Assembly: GCF_029892105.1 (NCBI RefSeq)
Contig: NZ_JARZAJ010000005.1
Coordinates: 124,001 to 188,000 of the forward strand
Direction of reading: 5' to 3'
From: Kitasatospora sp. GP82
Lineage (GTDB): Bacteria > Actinomycetota > Actinomycetes > Streptomycetales > Streptomycetaceae
Length of the DNA: 64,000 bases
A model generated the notes under the pieces. That model did no database searches, had not been told where the DNA came from, and was given only the letters and a program-made list of their open reading frames with translations. Made by a program: the position numbers and the translations under genes. Below are positions 25,164 to 34,081 of the stretch, in pieces. Each line of letters opens with the position of its first letter. The first letter of the stretch is position 1.

Positions 25164-26954
25164 TCAGAATCCCCGGGTGCGTTTCGCGGCCCGACGCGGC
25201 ACCTTCAGAGCCGGTGCGAGGGGCTGCTCGGTGCCCGGCTGCTTGAGGAAGAGCCGGGCGATCTCGCCACCGAGGTTCACACCGACGGCCAGTGCCAGCG
25301 CGAGGGCGGCGGCCCGGCCGACCGCGATCAGTCCGATGTCGGGCTGGTTCTGGGTGAAGGAGAGCATCCCGAGGTAGATCGCCGAACCGGGCATCAGCGG
25401 ACCGATCGCGGGCGTCACGTACGGCAGCGAGGAGGCACGCCGGTAGCGGGCCATCAGCTGGCCGAACAGGCCGACGAGGCCGGCGGCCACGCCGGTGGCC
25501 ACGATCGGGGAAACGTTGGCGTTGTGGGTGAGCACCCCGTACGTGGACCAGCCGATGCAGCTGTTGAGGGTGACCAGCGGGAGGTTGCGGCGGTCGGTCT
25601 GCAACAGCATCGCGAAGGCCAGGGTCAGCACCATCGCGGCGACCAGCTGCACCGGCGGGTGGCTGACGCCGATCAGACTCTCGCTCGGGTTGAGTCTGGC
25701 GTGGAAGCTCAGCCCGAGATAGAGGATCAGCATGACGCCGATGATGATGCCCGCGACCAGGTAGAGGACTTCCAGCAGCCGGGCGGCGGCGGTGATGTAG
25801 AAGCCGGTGAGACCGTCCTGCACGGCGGCGACCAGGGCACGTCCGGGCAGCAGGGCGAAGAGTCCACCGGTGATGACCACGGATCCGCGCAGCCCGAGGT
25901 GGTTGAGCGAGAGGATGATGCCGGAGGTCGCGGCCGGCATCGCGGCGATCACGAACTGGTAGAACTCCGGCAGCCCGCGCCGGGCGACCAGCGAGGCGAG
26001 CCGGTCGCCCAGGATGGCGGCGACGAAGGCGTTGGCGAAGACCAGCCACGCCTTGGCGTCCAGCCGCCCGCCGACCAGGAAGGAGGCCGCACCAGCCAGC
26101 AGACCGGTGGCCAGGGCCAGCAGCCAGGTCGGGTACGGGTGCCGGTTGCGTCGGATCTCGGCGAGGCGGCGGTAGGCGTCGTTGACCGAGAGCTTCTCGG
26201 CGGTGATGTCCCCGACCAGCTTGTAGACGGCGGCGAGCCGGGTGTAGTCGGTGGTGCGCCGGCGGACCACCCGGTCCGCCGTGATGGGGGCCTCGACCAA
26301 CGAGGGCTGGTGGGAGATCCCGATCAGGGTGAAGGTGACCTGCGGCTCGCAGTGGTCGAGCCCGTACGCGTGGGCGATGCCCAGCATCGCGGCCTCGACG
26401 TCCTCGGCGGCCTCGCCGGTGGCGAGCAGCAGCTCGGCGATCCGGAGCGTCAGGTCGAGGATGCGTGGGATGTTCTTGACCACCACCTCGGGCTTCTGCT
26501 CGCGCTGGGTGCGCTCGTAGGCGGGGCGCTCGGCCATGGGCGTGCGCAGCAGGGTGCGCATCCGGTCGGGCCAGGGTGCGGCGCCGGGCGCGCCGGGGCT
26601 GAGGGTGGGGACGGCCAGGCCGGTGGGCGGGGCGTACCCGACGGCGCGCCAGACCTCGGGGGTGAGGGTGTCCTCCGGGCCCTCGGGGTAGCGCGGGGCC
26701 CTGGTGGCGGACGGCGGTGCGGTGTCCGGCTCGGGCGCCGTGGGCTCGCCGGGACCGAGCAGCCCCTCCGTCTCGACCGGGGCCGGAGCGAGCGGGATGA
26801 CGGTCTGCCGCTCGACGGGCGGCGCGGCGGATCCGAGGAGACCCTCGGTGGGCGGCGCCTCGCGCGGCGGTACGGGCTTTGGCACCGATCTTGTGGGCCG
26901 CCCGCCCCTGACCTTCTTGCCGCCGCCCGATCGGCCCCGGCCCCGCTTAGGCAC
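25164..26954 (-). CDS. Threonine/serine exporter, ThrE family
   Basis: A 596-aa inner-membrane exporter combining both ThrE halves. The N-terminal 180 residues are Pro/Arg/Gly-rich and cytosolic. The ThrE domain follows (LDLTLRIAELLLATGEAAED, HCEPQVTFTLIGISHQPSL), then about ten helices: GLLAGAASFLVGGRLDAKAW and LPEFYQFVIAAMPAATSG belong to the first membrane half, and the PAIGPLMPGSAIYLGMLSFT motif to the ThrE_2 half. Full-length actinomycete ThrE is this size. The GTG at 26954 is chosen because GGGAG sits 5 bp upstream. Likely exports Thr and Ser. Confidence 0.93.
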   Translation of the reverse strand: MPKRGRGRSGGGKKVRGGRPTRSVPKPVPPREAPPTEGLLGSAAPPVERQTVIPLAPAPVETEGLLGPGEPTAPEPDTAPPSATRAPRYPEGPEDTLTPEVWRAVGYAPPTGLAVPTLSPGAPGAAPWPDRMRTLLRTPMAERPAYERTQREQKPEVVVKNIPRILDLTLRIAELLLATGEAAEDVEAAMLGIAHAYGLDHCEPQVTFTLIGISHQPSLVEAPITADRVVRRRTTDYTRLAAVYKLVGDITAEKLSVNDAYRRLAEIRRNRHPYPTWLLALATGLLAGAASFLVGGRLDAKAWLVFANAFVAAILGDRLASLVARRGLPEFYQFVIAAMPAATSGIILSLNHLGLRGSVVITGGLFALLPGRALVAAVQDGLTGFYITAAARLLEVLYLVAGIIIGVMLILYLGLSFHARLNPSESLIGVSHPPVQLVAAMVLTLAFAMLLQTDRRNLPLVTLNSCIGWSTYGVLTHNANVSPIVATGVAAGLVGLFGQLMARYRRASSLPYVTPAIGPLMPGSAIYLGMLSFTQNQPDIGLIAVGRAAALALALAVGVNLGGEIARLFLKQPGTEQPLAPALKVPRRAAKRTRGF

Positions 26955-27076
26955 TACCACTCCCTACCGCCCCTGGTGGCATCCGGCCACCGGTGTGATC
27001 TTTTCGTCCAACCTTGCCTGATCGAACGCGCAGACGCACATGTACGGAATGGCAGCCCCGGCTGCGACTACTCGAC

Positions 27077-27471
27077 CTACCGGTCCACCGGCCGCACGGC
27101 GGCCCGGCTCGCCCTGCGGGAGCGCAGCAGCTCGATGGCCACGGGGACGACCGACACCACGACGATGCCGACCAGGATCGCCTCGATGTTCTCCCGGACG
27201 AAGGCGACCCTGCCGACCTTCCGCCCGAAGAGACAGCCGACCTGGTCGCCGATGATCGCGGCGGCCACGATCAGCGGGCAGACCAGCCAGAGCGGCTGGG
27301 TGAGGTAGGCGCCGTCGGCGACCAGCAGACCTGCGGTGAAGAGCAGCGAGTCACCGGGCAGGAAGAAGCCGATCAGCAGGCCGGACTCGGCGAAGACGAT
27401 CGCGAGGATGCCGGGCAGTCCGAAGGCGGGGATCAGCTCCGTGGGGACGGGCCGAGGGAGAGGCTGGTCAC
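27077..27471 (-). pseudogene. Decayed DedA-family membrane protein gene
   Basis: A GTG at 27471 with CAGGAG upstream starts VTSLSLGPSPRS and hits a stop at 27433. The DedA body lies in another frame: TELIPAFGLPGILAIVFAES, GFFLPGDSLLFTAGLLVADG and IIGDQVGCLFGRKVG match the N-terminal half. Then the sequence jumps straight to RVAFVRENIEAILVGIVVVS and IELLRSRR, the normal C-terminus. About 70 residues of the DedA core, including the conserved RFxP...G segment, are absent. Frameshift plus internal deletion means no functional protein is expected. Confidence 0.8.
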
Positions 27472-27610
27472 GCGCTGAACTCCTGATGGCAGGGCTTGGG
27501 AAATGAAATGGTAAAGCATTGGCCAAGAGATAGAACAACTCCCTTGGCTTGACTGAAGATTGACCAACTCGTGGGCGACCGCTGACGGGCCCGAACCATA
27601 TGGTTTGCCC

Positions 27611-28297
27611 ATGCCAATTCCCCCTAGGCCACAGCGGACCCCGACTCTCCCGGTCCTCCCGTACCGCAAGCCCACGCCCGGGAGGGACTACTGGGTACTG
27701 GACAATGTGCTGCCCGACGCGGATGCCGTCCGGGCCCGTTGCCTGGCGAAGGACGACTGGACCGAGGGCTACCCGCACAAGCCGGAGACCTGGCCGGGGC
27801 TGCGCACCATGCCCGGACTCGAACCGGAGGAACTGGCCCACGTCGAGCGGCTGGTGCGCAAGGCGACCGGTGAGCGCAGGCTCTGGCAGGAGACCGCCCC
27901 CGGCGGTGCCACCCTCAACCACAACTGCATTCAGGTGGTCGGCCGGGACGAGTGCGAGACCCGTCCGCACACCGACTCCCGCGCCCTGTGCAGGTACGCC
28001 GCGGTGCTCTACCTCAACCCCGGCGTGCCCAAGGACTGCGGCACCAGCTTCTACCGGCAGCAGCTGCCCGGCGGCACCCTCGGCGGAAACATGGTGACGG
28101 CGCCTCACAACAATCTGGTGGACGCCCTGGGCACACGCTTCGTCGCCCCCGACGCCTTCACCGAGGACGTCCGGGTACCGCACAAGTACAACCGACTGCT
28201 GCTCTACACCTCCAACATGATCCACAGCGCCACCGGCTACTGGGGCAGCACCCTGGAGGACAAGCGCATGACCGCCGTCTTCTTCTGGATGGCGTGA
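27611..28297 (+). CDS. DUF6445 family protein (2OG-Fe(II) oxygenase-like)
   Basis: A 228-aa cytoplasmic protein. The HxD metal motif is in TRPHTDSRALCRYAAVLYLN and the distal histidine in SNMIHSATGYWG, the order seen in 2-oxoglutarate/Fe(II) prolyl-hydroxylase-like proteins. The N-terminal LDNVLPDADAVRARCLA is characteristic of the DUF6445 group. Substrate unknown. Start ATG at 27611 has no strong ribosome binding site; a longer frame begins in non-coding sequence. A small secreted protein gene follows 190 bp downstream on the same strand, possibly unlinked. Confidence 0.8.
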   Translation: MPIPPRPQRTPTLPVLPYRKPTPGRDYWVLDNVLPDADAVRARCLAKDDWTEGYPHKPETWPGLRTMPGLEPEELAHVERLVRKATGERRLWQETAPGGATLNHNCIQVVGRDECETRPHTDSRALCRYAAVLYLNPGVPKDCGTSFYRQQLPGGTLGGNMVTAPHNNLVDALGTRFVAPDAFTEDVRVPHKYNRLLLYTSNMIHSATGYWGSTLEDKRMTAVFFWMA

Positions 28298-28486
28298 CCT
28301 TCGGACCCACCTTGGACGCCCTGCGGATATTCCATCCGGGTGACACGAACGAGGGAACCGGACGGTGATCGGTTGAAGTCAATCGGCCGATCGGGGAATG
28401 CTTGCGGTGCGACGTCAGGTACCGGCGCAGTCGGGGCGGCCACCCCGTCGGCGCCACAATTCGCACCAGCCAGCAGGGAGACCACT

Positions 28487-28804
28487 GTGTCCCGTATTCG
28501 CGCAGCCGCTGTCGTCACCGCCGTCGGGGCCTTCCTCGCCGCCGGCATCGGCGCCGCCCAGGCCGACAACGGCGCGGGGGCCACGTACGACTCCAACAGC
28601 AGCGTGGTCAGCAACACCAGCTCCGGCAACATCGTCGGCAGCGTCAGCGGCAACGGCAACGCGGCCCGGCAGTCCGCCACCGGCTCGGGCGGCGGCAACC
28701 AGAACAACAGCCTCGGCGTCGCCGGGAATGCCGGCGGTGTCGGCACCGTCCAGGGCGACAAGAACCTGGCGCGGCACGTGTACTACCCCTTCGTCCTCTA
28801 CTGA
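28487..28804 (+). CDS. Small secreted Asn/Gly/Ser-rich protein
   Basis: A 105-aa protein. The GTG at 28487 has CAGGGAG 6 bp upstream. A clear signal peptide (RIRAAAVVTAVGAFLAAGIG then AAQA) is followed by about 80 residues rich in Asn, Gly and Ser with repeats such as SVSGNGNAARQSATGSGGG and NNSLGVAGNAGGVG, and an aromatic C-terminus HVYYPFVLY. It has no cysteine. This composition resembles chaplin or spore-coat-like proteins only loosely; the chaplin motif is absent. Function unknown. Confidence 0.75.
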   Translation: MSRIRAAAVVTAVGAFLAAGIGAAQADNGAGATYDSNSSVVSNTSSGNIVGSVSGNGNAARQSATGSGGGNQNNSLGVAGNAGGVGTVQGDKNLARHVYYPFVLY

Positions 28805-28834
28805 GCCGCCGCCAGGAGGCTTGAGCCGGTGACC

Positions 28835-28860
28835 GGGCGGGCTTCCCCGCGGGCCCGCCC
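28835..28860. terminator. Bidirectional terminator
   Basis: GGGCGGGC (28835-28842) pairs with GCCCGCCC (28853-28860) across a 10-nt loop between the convergent secreted-protein and TetR genes. Confidence 0.6.
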
Positions 28861-28861
28861 C

Positions 28862-30046
28862 TCAGTCCGGCTGCTGCGCCGTCAGACCCAGCGCAGCACG
28901 GCTCAACTCGACCAGGCATCCTGCCAGATCGGGCCGCGAGCACCCCGGCCTGTTCCGCACCCCGTCGTTGACCAGGGCGAACATCGCATGCACCCGGATA
29001 CGGGCCTCCGCGCTCTCGTACTGCGGCCGCACCTGCTGGAGCAGCCCGACCCAGGTGCGCAGGAAGTCCCGGCGGAAGTCGACCGCCGCCTTGCGGTCCG
29101 GCTCGGCCAGCCGCTCGGTCTCGCTGAGCATCACCCCGAGGTGGTGGCGGTGGCGCAGCGCGAAGTCGACGTACGCACGCAGTCCTGCCGCCAGGGCCTC
29201 GGGCGGAGCACCGCCACCCGCGATGGCACCCTCGACCTCGTGCCAGAGCCGCTCCCGGCTGCGCACCAGGGCGGCGGCGAGCAGCTCGGCCTTGGTGTCG
29301 AAGTGCTTGTACACGCTCGGTCCGGCGATGCCGACGGCGGCGCCGAGCTGATCGGTGCTGACGTTGTCGAAGCCGCGCTCGTGGAACAGCCGCACGGCGG
29401 CGGTGAGCAGCTCCTCACGCCTCGACTCGGAGGCAGGGCAAGGACGTTGGGCCACCGATCCGGTGTCGGGCAGACCCTCCAGGGTGCCTGCGAGCACCGC
29501 ACCACCGATCCGCTGGAGCAGCCGCTCGAACCGGCGCCGGGGCGGCGCGAAGGTGTGGTAGGACAGGCTGCCGTACGCCGAGAGTACCGACCAGCAGAGG
29601 AACTCGGCATCCTCCGAGGGGAGTTCGGGCCTGGCCGCGGTGAGGACCCGGGCCATCTCGGCAATGTCCTCGCGCAGACACCCCCACAGTTCGGCCCGTT
29701 GGACGGAGGGCAGCAGGCGGGCGTCCCGCTGCCAGAGAGTGCCGAGCGCGCGGTGGTCGACGGCGACGGCGGCGAGCGCGGCGCACAGCCCGTCCAAGCC
29801 CTGGGCGGAGCGGACGGCCGTACGCACGGCCGCAAGGTCGGACTCGACGGCGCGGAGCAGGAGTTCGGGCTTGCTGCGGTAGTGCCGATAGAGCGCCGGG
29901 GCGGTGATGCCGACCTCGGCGGCGACCTCGGCCATCGAGATCTGGTGGTAGCCGCGCCGGTGGAACTGCTCGCTCGCCACCGCGAGGATCTGGGCCTTGC
30001 GTCCGGGCGGCCTGCGCACGACCCCCCGCTCTGTCGCCACGTCCAT
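28862..30046 (-). CDS. TetR regulator with two tandem TetR domains
   Basis: A 394-aa protein with two complete TetR-like halves. The first HTH is AQILAVASEQFHRRGYHQIS then VAAEVGITAPALYRHYRSKP near 20-60; the second is ELLTAAVRLFHERGFDNVST then LGAAVGIAGPSVYKHFDTKA near 210-255. Such fused regulators are known in Streptomyces and probably bind long or paired sites. It is divergent from acyl-CoA dehydrogenase and acyl-CoA synthetase genes, so it likely represses these fatty-acid catabolic genes in response to an acyl-CoA. Start ATG at 30046. Confidence 0.92.
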   Translation of the reverse strand: MDVATERGVVRRPPGRKAQILAVASEQFHRRGYHQISMAEVAAEVGITAPALYRHYRSKPELLLRAVESDLAAVRTAVRSAQGLDGLCAALAAVAVDHRALGTLWQRDARLLPSVQRAELWGCLREDIAEMARVLTAARPELPSEDAEFLCWSVLSAYGSLSYHTFAPPRRRFERLLQRIGGAVLAGTLEGLPDTGSVAQRPCPASESRREELLTAAVRLFHERGFDNVSTDQLGAAVGIAGPSVYKHFDTKAELLAAALVRSRERLWHEVEGAIAGGGAPPEALAAGLRAYVDFALRHRHHLGVMLSETERLAEPDRKAAVDFRRDFLRTWVGLLQQVRPQYESAEARIRVHAMFALVNDGVRNRPGCSRPDLAGCLVELSRAALGLTAQQPD

Positions 30047-30069
30047 CCCCTCGCGGTCGGCCCCAGTGA

Positions 30070-30081
30070 TGATCCGGATCA
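30070..30081. promoter_or_regulatory. Palindrome TGATCCGGATCA in divergent spacer
   Basis: A perfect 12-bp palindrome between the double TetR gene and the acyl-CoA dehydrogenase gene, 24 bp from the TetR start. It is a candidate half of the operator. Confidence 0.45.
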
Positions 30082-30206
30082 GGGTACCAAGGATTCACTT
30101 CTCCACCCCTGAGCCGCGAGAAAAAGCCGTCGGAATGCTGGACAGTCGAAGCTACCGACGATTAACTTATGGAGCGATCAACGGGCACCACGAAGGGAGC
30201 GCCGCC

Positions 30207-31364
30207 GTGCGCCGCACCGTGTTCAACGAGGACCACGAGGCGTTCCGGGAGACGATCCGGAGCTTCATCACCAAAGAGGTCGCCCCGGTCTACGAGAGCT
30301 GGGAGGCCGAGGGCCACCCCCCGCGCGACTTCTACCGCAAGCTGGGCGCGCTGGGCGTGTACGGCATCGAGGTGCCCGAGGAGTACGGCGGCGCGGGCGA
30401 GAGCGGTTTCAAGTACCAGGCGGTGGTGAGCGAGGAGTGCGCCCGCGCCGGAGTCACCTTCGGCTCCTCCGGCGTGCACACGGGTCTGGTGCTGCCCTAC
30501 CTCCTGGAGTACGCCAACGAGGAGCAGAAGCAGCGCTGGCTGCCGGGCTTCGTCTCGGGCGACATCATGACGGCGATCGCGATGACCGAGCCGGGCGCGG
30601 GCTCGGACCTGGCCGGGATCTCCACCACCGCCAGGCTCTCCGAGGACGGCACCCACTACGTCCTCAACGGTGCCAAGACCTTCATCACCGGCGGCGTGCT
30701 GGCCGACCTGGTGCTGGTGGTCTGCCGGACCGCACCGTACGACCCGGCCGACCGCCGGGCCGGCCTGTCGATCCTCTGCGTGGACACCAAGTCCCCCGGC
30801 TACGCGGTCGGCCGCAAGCTGCAGAAGATCGGGTTGCGCACCTCGGACACCGCCGAACTCTCCTTCACCGATGTCCTGGTGCCGGTGCAGGACCTGCTGG
30901 GCGAGGAGGGCAAGGCGTTCAGCTACCTCACCCACAACCTGGTGCAGGAGCGCCTGGCGATCGCCGTCGGCGCGTACGCGTCGGCCGCTGCGGCGGTGCG
31001 GTTCGCGGTGAAGTACGTCAAGGAGCGCAAGGTCTTCGGCCAGGCGGTGGCCGACTTCCAGAACACCAAGTTCACACTCGCCGACTGCGAGGCCCAGGTG
31101 ACGGCCCAGCAGTCGATGGTGGACCGGGCACTGGAGCTCTACCAGAACGGCGAGTTGACGGTCGCGGACGCGGCGGCGACCAAGCTGTTCTGCACCGAGT
31201 CCGCCTCCCAGGTGATCGACAAGTGCCTTCAGCTGCACGGCGGTTACGGCTATATCCTGGAATACCCGATCGCCCGTCTCTACACCGACAATCGGGTCTT
31301 CAGAATCTACGGCGGCACCAGTGAAGTGATGAGGACGATCATCGCCAAGTCCCTGGGCCTGTAA
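30207..31364 (+). CDS. Acyl-CoA dehydrogenase
   Basis: A 385-aa FAD enzyme of fatty-acid beta-oxidation that introduces the alpha-beta double bond in acyl-CoA. Signatures: AIAMTEPGAGSDLAGISTTA (FAD/substrate motif 1), GLRTSDTAELSFTDVLVP, and the C-terminal CLQLHGGYGYILEYPIARLY plus RIYGGTSEVMRTIIAKSLGL, with the catalytic Glu region. Length is standard. The GTG at 30207 has GGGAG upstream (aagggagcgccgcc). It is followed 127 bp later by an acyl-CoA synthetase, forming a likely catabolic pair controlled by the divergent double TetR regulator. Confidence 0.96.
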   Translation: MRRTVFNEDHEAFRETIRSFITKEVAPVYESWEAEGHPPRDFYRKLGALGVYGIEVPEEYGGAGESGFKYQAVVSEECARAGVTFGSSGVHTGLVLPYLLEYANEEQKQRWLPGFVSGDIMTAIAMTEPGAGSDLAGISTTARLSEDGTHYVLNGAKTFITGGVLADLVLVVCRTAPYDPADRRAGLSILCVDTKSPGYAVGRKLQKIGLRTSDTAELSFTDVLVPVQDLLGEEGKAFSYLTHNLVQERLAIAVGAYASAAAAVRFAVKYVKERKVFGQAVADFQNTKFTLADCEAQVTAQQSMVDRALELYQNGELTVADAAATKLFCTESASQVIDKCLQLHGGYGYILEYPIARLYTDNRVFRIYGGTSEVMRTIIAKSLGL

Positions 31365-31490
31365 GGTCCAGCAGCACGCGCGGCAGTCGAACCCCCACCG
31401 CACGCCGCGCGTCCCCCGGCAGCGGGCTTCCCCCATGGGCCCGCTGCCGGACCCGGCCGCGACCTCCCGAGCCACCGCACCGAGGACGTC

Positions 31491-33158
31491 ATGACACCAG
31501 CGCTCGCCAAGCTCGCCCACATCCAGGCCGCACTCCGCGAGCCGGGCGCCCCCTTCGAGACCGTCGACACCCCGCGGGGCCACCGGTACCGCCATGGTCC
31601 ACGCACACTGCGGGACTTGCTGAACGACACCCTGGCACACGGGGACCGCCCGTTCCTGATCGCCGGATCCGGCCGCTGGACCTTCGCCGAGCACCACGCG
31701 GCCGCCGCCGCCCTCGCCCACCACTACCGCGTCGAATACGGCCTGCGGCCCGGTGACCGGGTGGTGATCGCCATGCGAAACCTGCCCGAGTGGCAGATCG
31801 CCTTCTGGGCCGCCCAGTTGGCGGGCCTGGTGGCCGTCCCGCTGAACGCCTGGTGGGAGAGCCCCGAGCTGGCGTACGCGCTGGACGACTGCGCACCCCG
31901 CCTGATCGTCGCAGACCGGGAGCGCGCGGAGCGGACCGGCGCCTGGGCCGCCGCCCACGGCGTACCGCTGCTGACCGTCGAGGCACCCGGGTCCGGGCAC
32001 GACCGGCTGGAGGAGCTGCCCCTCACCGGCCTGGCCGCACCGGAGGTCGACCTCGCCCCCGGGGACACCGCCACCGTCCTCTACACCTCGGGAACAACCG
32101 GACATCCCAAGGGAGTTGTCGCCACCCACGAAGCCTGGTGCGCGGCCGTGCTCAACCCGCGCTTCTTCGCGGCCGCTTCGGTCCTCTCCGCCGGAGGCGA
32201 CCTCACCCGGGTCGAACCGCAGACCGTGCTGATGACCTTCCCGTTCTTCCATGTGGCGGCCTTCACCTCGATGTTCCCGCTGATGGCCACCGGCGGCACC
32301 GCCGTACTGATGCGCAAGTGGAACGCCGCCACCGCGCTCGGACTGATCGCCGAACACCGGGTCACCACCTTCGTCGGCGTCCCGGCCACCGCGCTCGGCC
32401 TGCTCGACGCGGCCGACTCCGGCCAGTACCCGCTGCCCGGACTGGCGATGATCAGTACCGGCGGCGCGGCCGCCCCGCCCGAACTGGCCCGCCGGATCTC
32501 CCGCCGCTTCGACGGCCGGGTCGAGGCCCGCAACGGCTACGGGCTCACCGAGACCTGCGGCGGCGTGATCGCCAACCTCGGCGCCCGCTACGTCGAACAG
32601 CCCGACAGCATCGGCCGCCCCGCCCCCGCCGTCGAGGTCAGGATCGCCGGGCCCGAGGGCACCGCGCTCCCGGACGGCGAGGTCGGCGAACTCTGGCTGC
32701 GCGGACAGCCGATCTTCAGCGGCTACCGCAACAACCCCGGGGCCACCGCGGCCGCCTTCGCCGACGGCGGCTGGTTCCGCACCGGCGACCTGGCCTGCCT
32801 CCGCAACGGCGAGGTGTACATCGTCGACCGGCTGAAGGACATGGTGATCCGCGGCGGCGAGAACGTGTACTGCGTCGAGGTCGAAGGCGTGCTCTTCGAC
32901 CACCCCGAGGTCGCGGACGCCGCCGTGGTCGGCGTGCCGCACCCGATCCTGGGCGAGGAGGTCGCCGCCGTGGTGGTGCTCCGGGCGGGCTCATGCGTCG
33001 ACGTGAACGGGCTGCGCGCCCACGTCGCCGCGCGACTGGCCGCCTTCAAGGTGCCCGAGCACGTCTTCCTGCGCAGCACTGAACTGCAACGCAACCCGAC
33101 CGGCAAGATCGTCAAACGCGCTCTCCGCGACGAGATCACGGCGCAGCTCTCCCGCTGA
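31491..33158 (+). CDS. Acyl-CoA synthetase (AMP-forming)
   Basis: A 555-aa class I adenylate-forming enzyme. The P-loop is TVLYTSGTTGHPKGVVATHE, the A5 motif is RNGYGLTETCGG, A7 is GGWFRTGDLACL, A8 IVDRLKDMVIRGGENVYCVE, and the A10 lysine is in NPTGKIVKRAL. It should activate fatty acids to acyl-AMP and acyl-CoA, feeding the upstream acyl-CoA dehydrogenase. Long-chain versus medium-chain specificity cannot be told. Start ATG at 31491 has GAGGA upstream. Confidence 0.95.
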   Translation: MTPALAKLAHIQAALREPGAPFETVDTPRGHRYRHGPRTLRDLLNDTLAHGDRPFLIAGSGRWTFAEHHAAAAALAHHYRVEYGLRPGDRVVIAMRNLPEWQIAFWAAQLAGLVAVPLNAWWESPELAYALDDCAPRLIVADRERAERTGAWAAAHGVPLLTVEAPGSGHDRLEELPLTGLAAPEVDLAPGDTATVLYTSGTTGHPKGVVATHEAWCAAVLNPRFFAAASVLSAGGDLTRVEPQTVLMTFPFFHVAAFTSMFPLMATGGTAVLMRKWNAATALGLIAEHRVTTFVGVPATALGLLDAADSGQYPLPGLAMISTGGAAAPPELARRISRRFDGRVEARNGYGLTETCGGVIANLGARYVEQPDSIGRPAPAVEVRIAGPEGTALPDGEVGELWLRGQPIFSGYRNNPGATAAAFADGGWFRTGDLACLRNGEVYIVDRLKDMVIRGGENVYCVEVEGVLFDHPEVADAAVVGVPHPILGEEVAAVVVLRAGSCVDVNGLRAHVAARLAAFKVPEHVFLRSTELQRNPTGKIVKRALRDEITAQLSR

Positions 33159-33206
33159 CGTCCAGGGGCTCGGCGTCTGCCCGAGAGGGCTGCTGGCGTG
33201 GTCCGC

Positions 33207-33476
33207 TCAGTGGGCGGAGTCCGCGGCATGGGCCCGCCAGGCGTCGAGCCCGGCCAGCGAGGCCGCCCTGGCGTGCTGCAGGGTGCGGGCCGCCAGCTCG
33301 CCCGGCGGGGTCTCCAGCTGCCGCACCCAGCCCCGCCCGGCCGAGGCCAGCGCCACGCCGACGATCACTGTGCCGGTCAGGCCGATCAGCGCGCCGAGTC
33401 CGGTGAGCGCCGCGCCGACGGTGAGCATGCCCCGGTTGACCTGGAATCCACCGATGAGGTTCTGATTGGTCGCCAT
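33207..33476 (-). CDS. Small membrane protein
   Basis: An 89-aa protein with one or two membrane helices (GMLTVGAALTGLGALIGL and TGTVIVGVALASAG, residues 17-50) followed by a soluble amphipathic tail. The ATG at 33476 gives MATNQNLIGGFQVNRG, a conserved-looking N-terminus. Function unknown; it is convergent with the acyl-CoA synthetase gene. Confidence 0.65.
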   Translation of the reverse strand: MATNQNLIGGFQVNRGMLTVGAALTGLGALIGLTGTVIVGVALASAGRGWVRQLETPPGELAARTLQHARAASLAGLDAWRAHAADSAH

Positions 33477-33718
33477 GGCATCCACCATCCAAGAGCACCG
33501 CGCCGCCCGCACCCGGAGGACGCCTGCCGATGGACGGCACCGTGCCCGCCCCCTCCGGCAGACACCCGTCGACAGGGCTAACCCGACCGACCGGTCCAGC
33601 GCGCGGGATAGTCGCGGCCGCGCCTAGGGTCACGGGCGAGAGCCCTTCACCAGGAGCCGGAGCTCCTCGCGGAAAACCCTCCGCCCCGACCCGGGACTGT
33701 GCGAGCCAGGAGGACGCG

Positions 33719-34063
33719 ATGGCCGACCCCGCCCCCGTCGACACCCCCGCCGACCTCATGGCGCTCGCCACCGAACACGCCGCAAAGGCCGCCGCCTCCC
33801 CGCACGGGCGCAGCGCACACCTCGTCGTCCACGACAGCGTGCTGCGCCAGAGCGTGATCGCGCTGACGGCCGGCACCTCGCTGGACGAGCACAACGCGCC
33901 GATCGCCGCCAGCCTCCAGGTGCTGCGCGGACGGGTGTCGCTGACCGTCTCGGGCCGACGGCTGGAGCTGACAGCGGGGCAGCTGCGCGTGATCCCACAG
34001 GAGCGGCACGGCCTGCTGGCCCACGAGAACTCGGTGGTGCTGCTCACCGCCGTCACAAACTGA
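33719..34063 (+). CDS. Small cupin-domain protein
   Basis: A 114-aa single-domain cupin. SVIALTAGTSLDEHNAPIAA is the first cupin motif with the metal-binding His and Glu, and LRVIPQERHGLLAHENSVVL the second. The start has CAGGAGG 5 bp upstream. The protein probably binds a small ligand or metal; substrate unknown. Confidence 0.85.
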   Translation: MADPAPVDTPADLMALATEHAAKAAASPHGRSAHLVVHDSVLRQSVIALTAGTSLDEHNAPIAASLQVLRGRVSLTVSGRRLELTAGQLRVIPQERHGLLAHENSVVLLTAVTN

Positions 34064-34081
34064 GCCAACCGAACCGGGACG

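Noticed and set aside
28487..28804. Chaplin identity for the small secreted protein
   Set aside because: Chaplins have a conserved hydrophobic domain with VGN/cysteine features; these are absent here.
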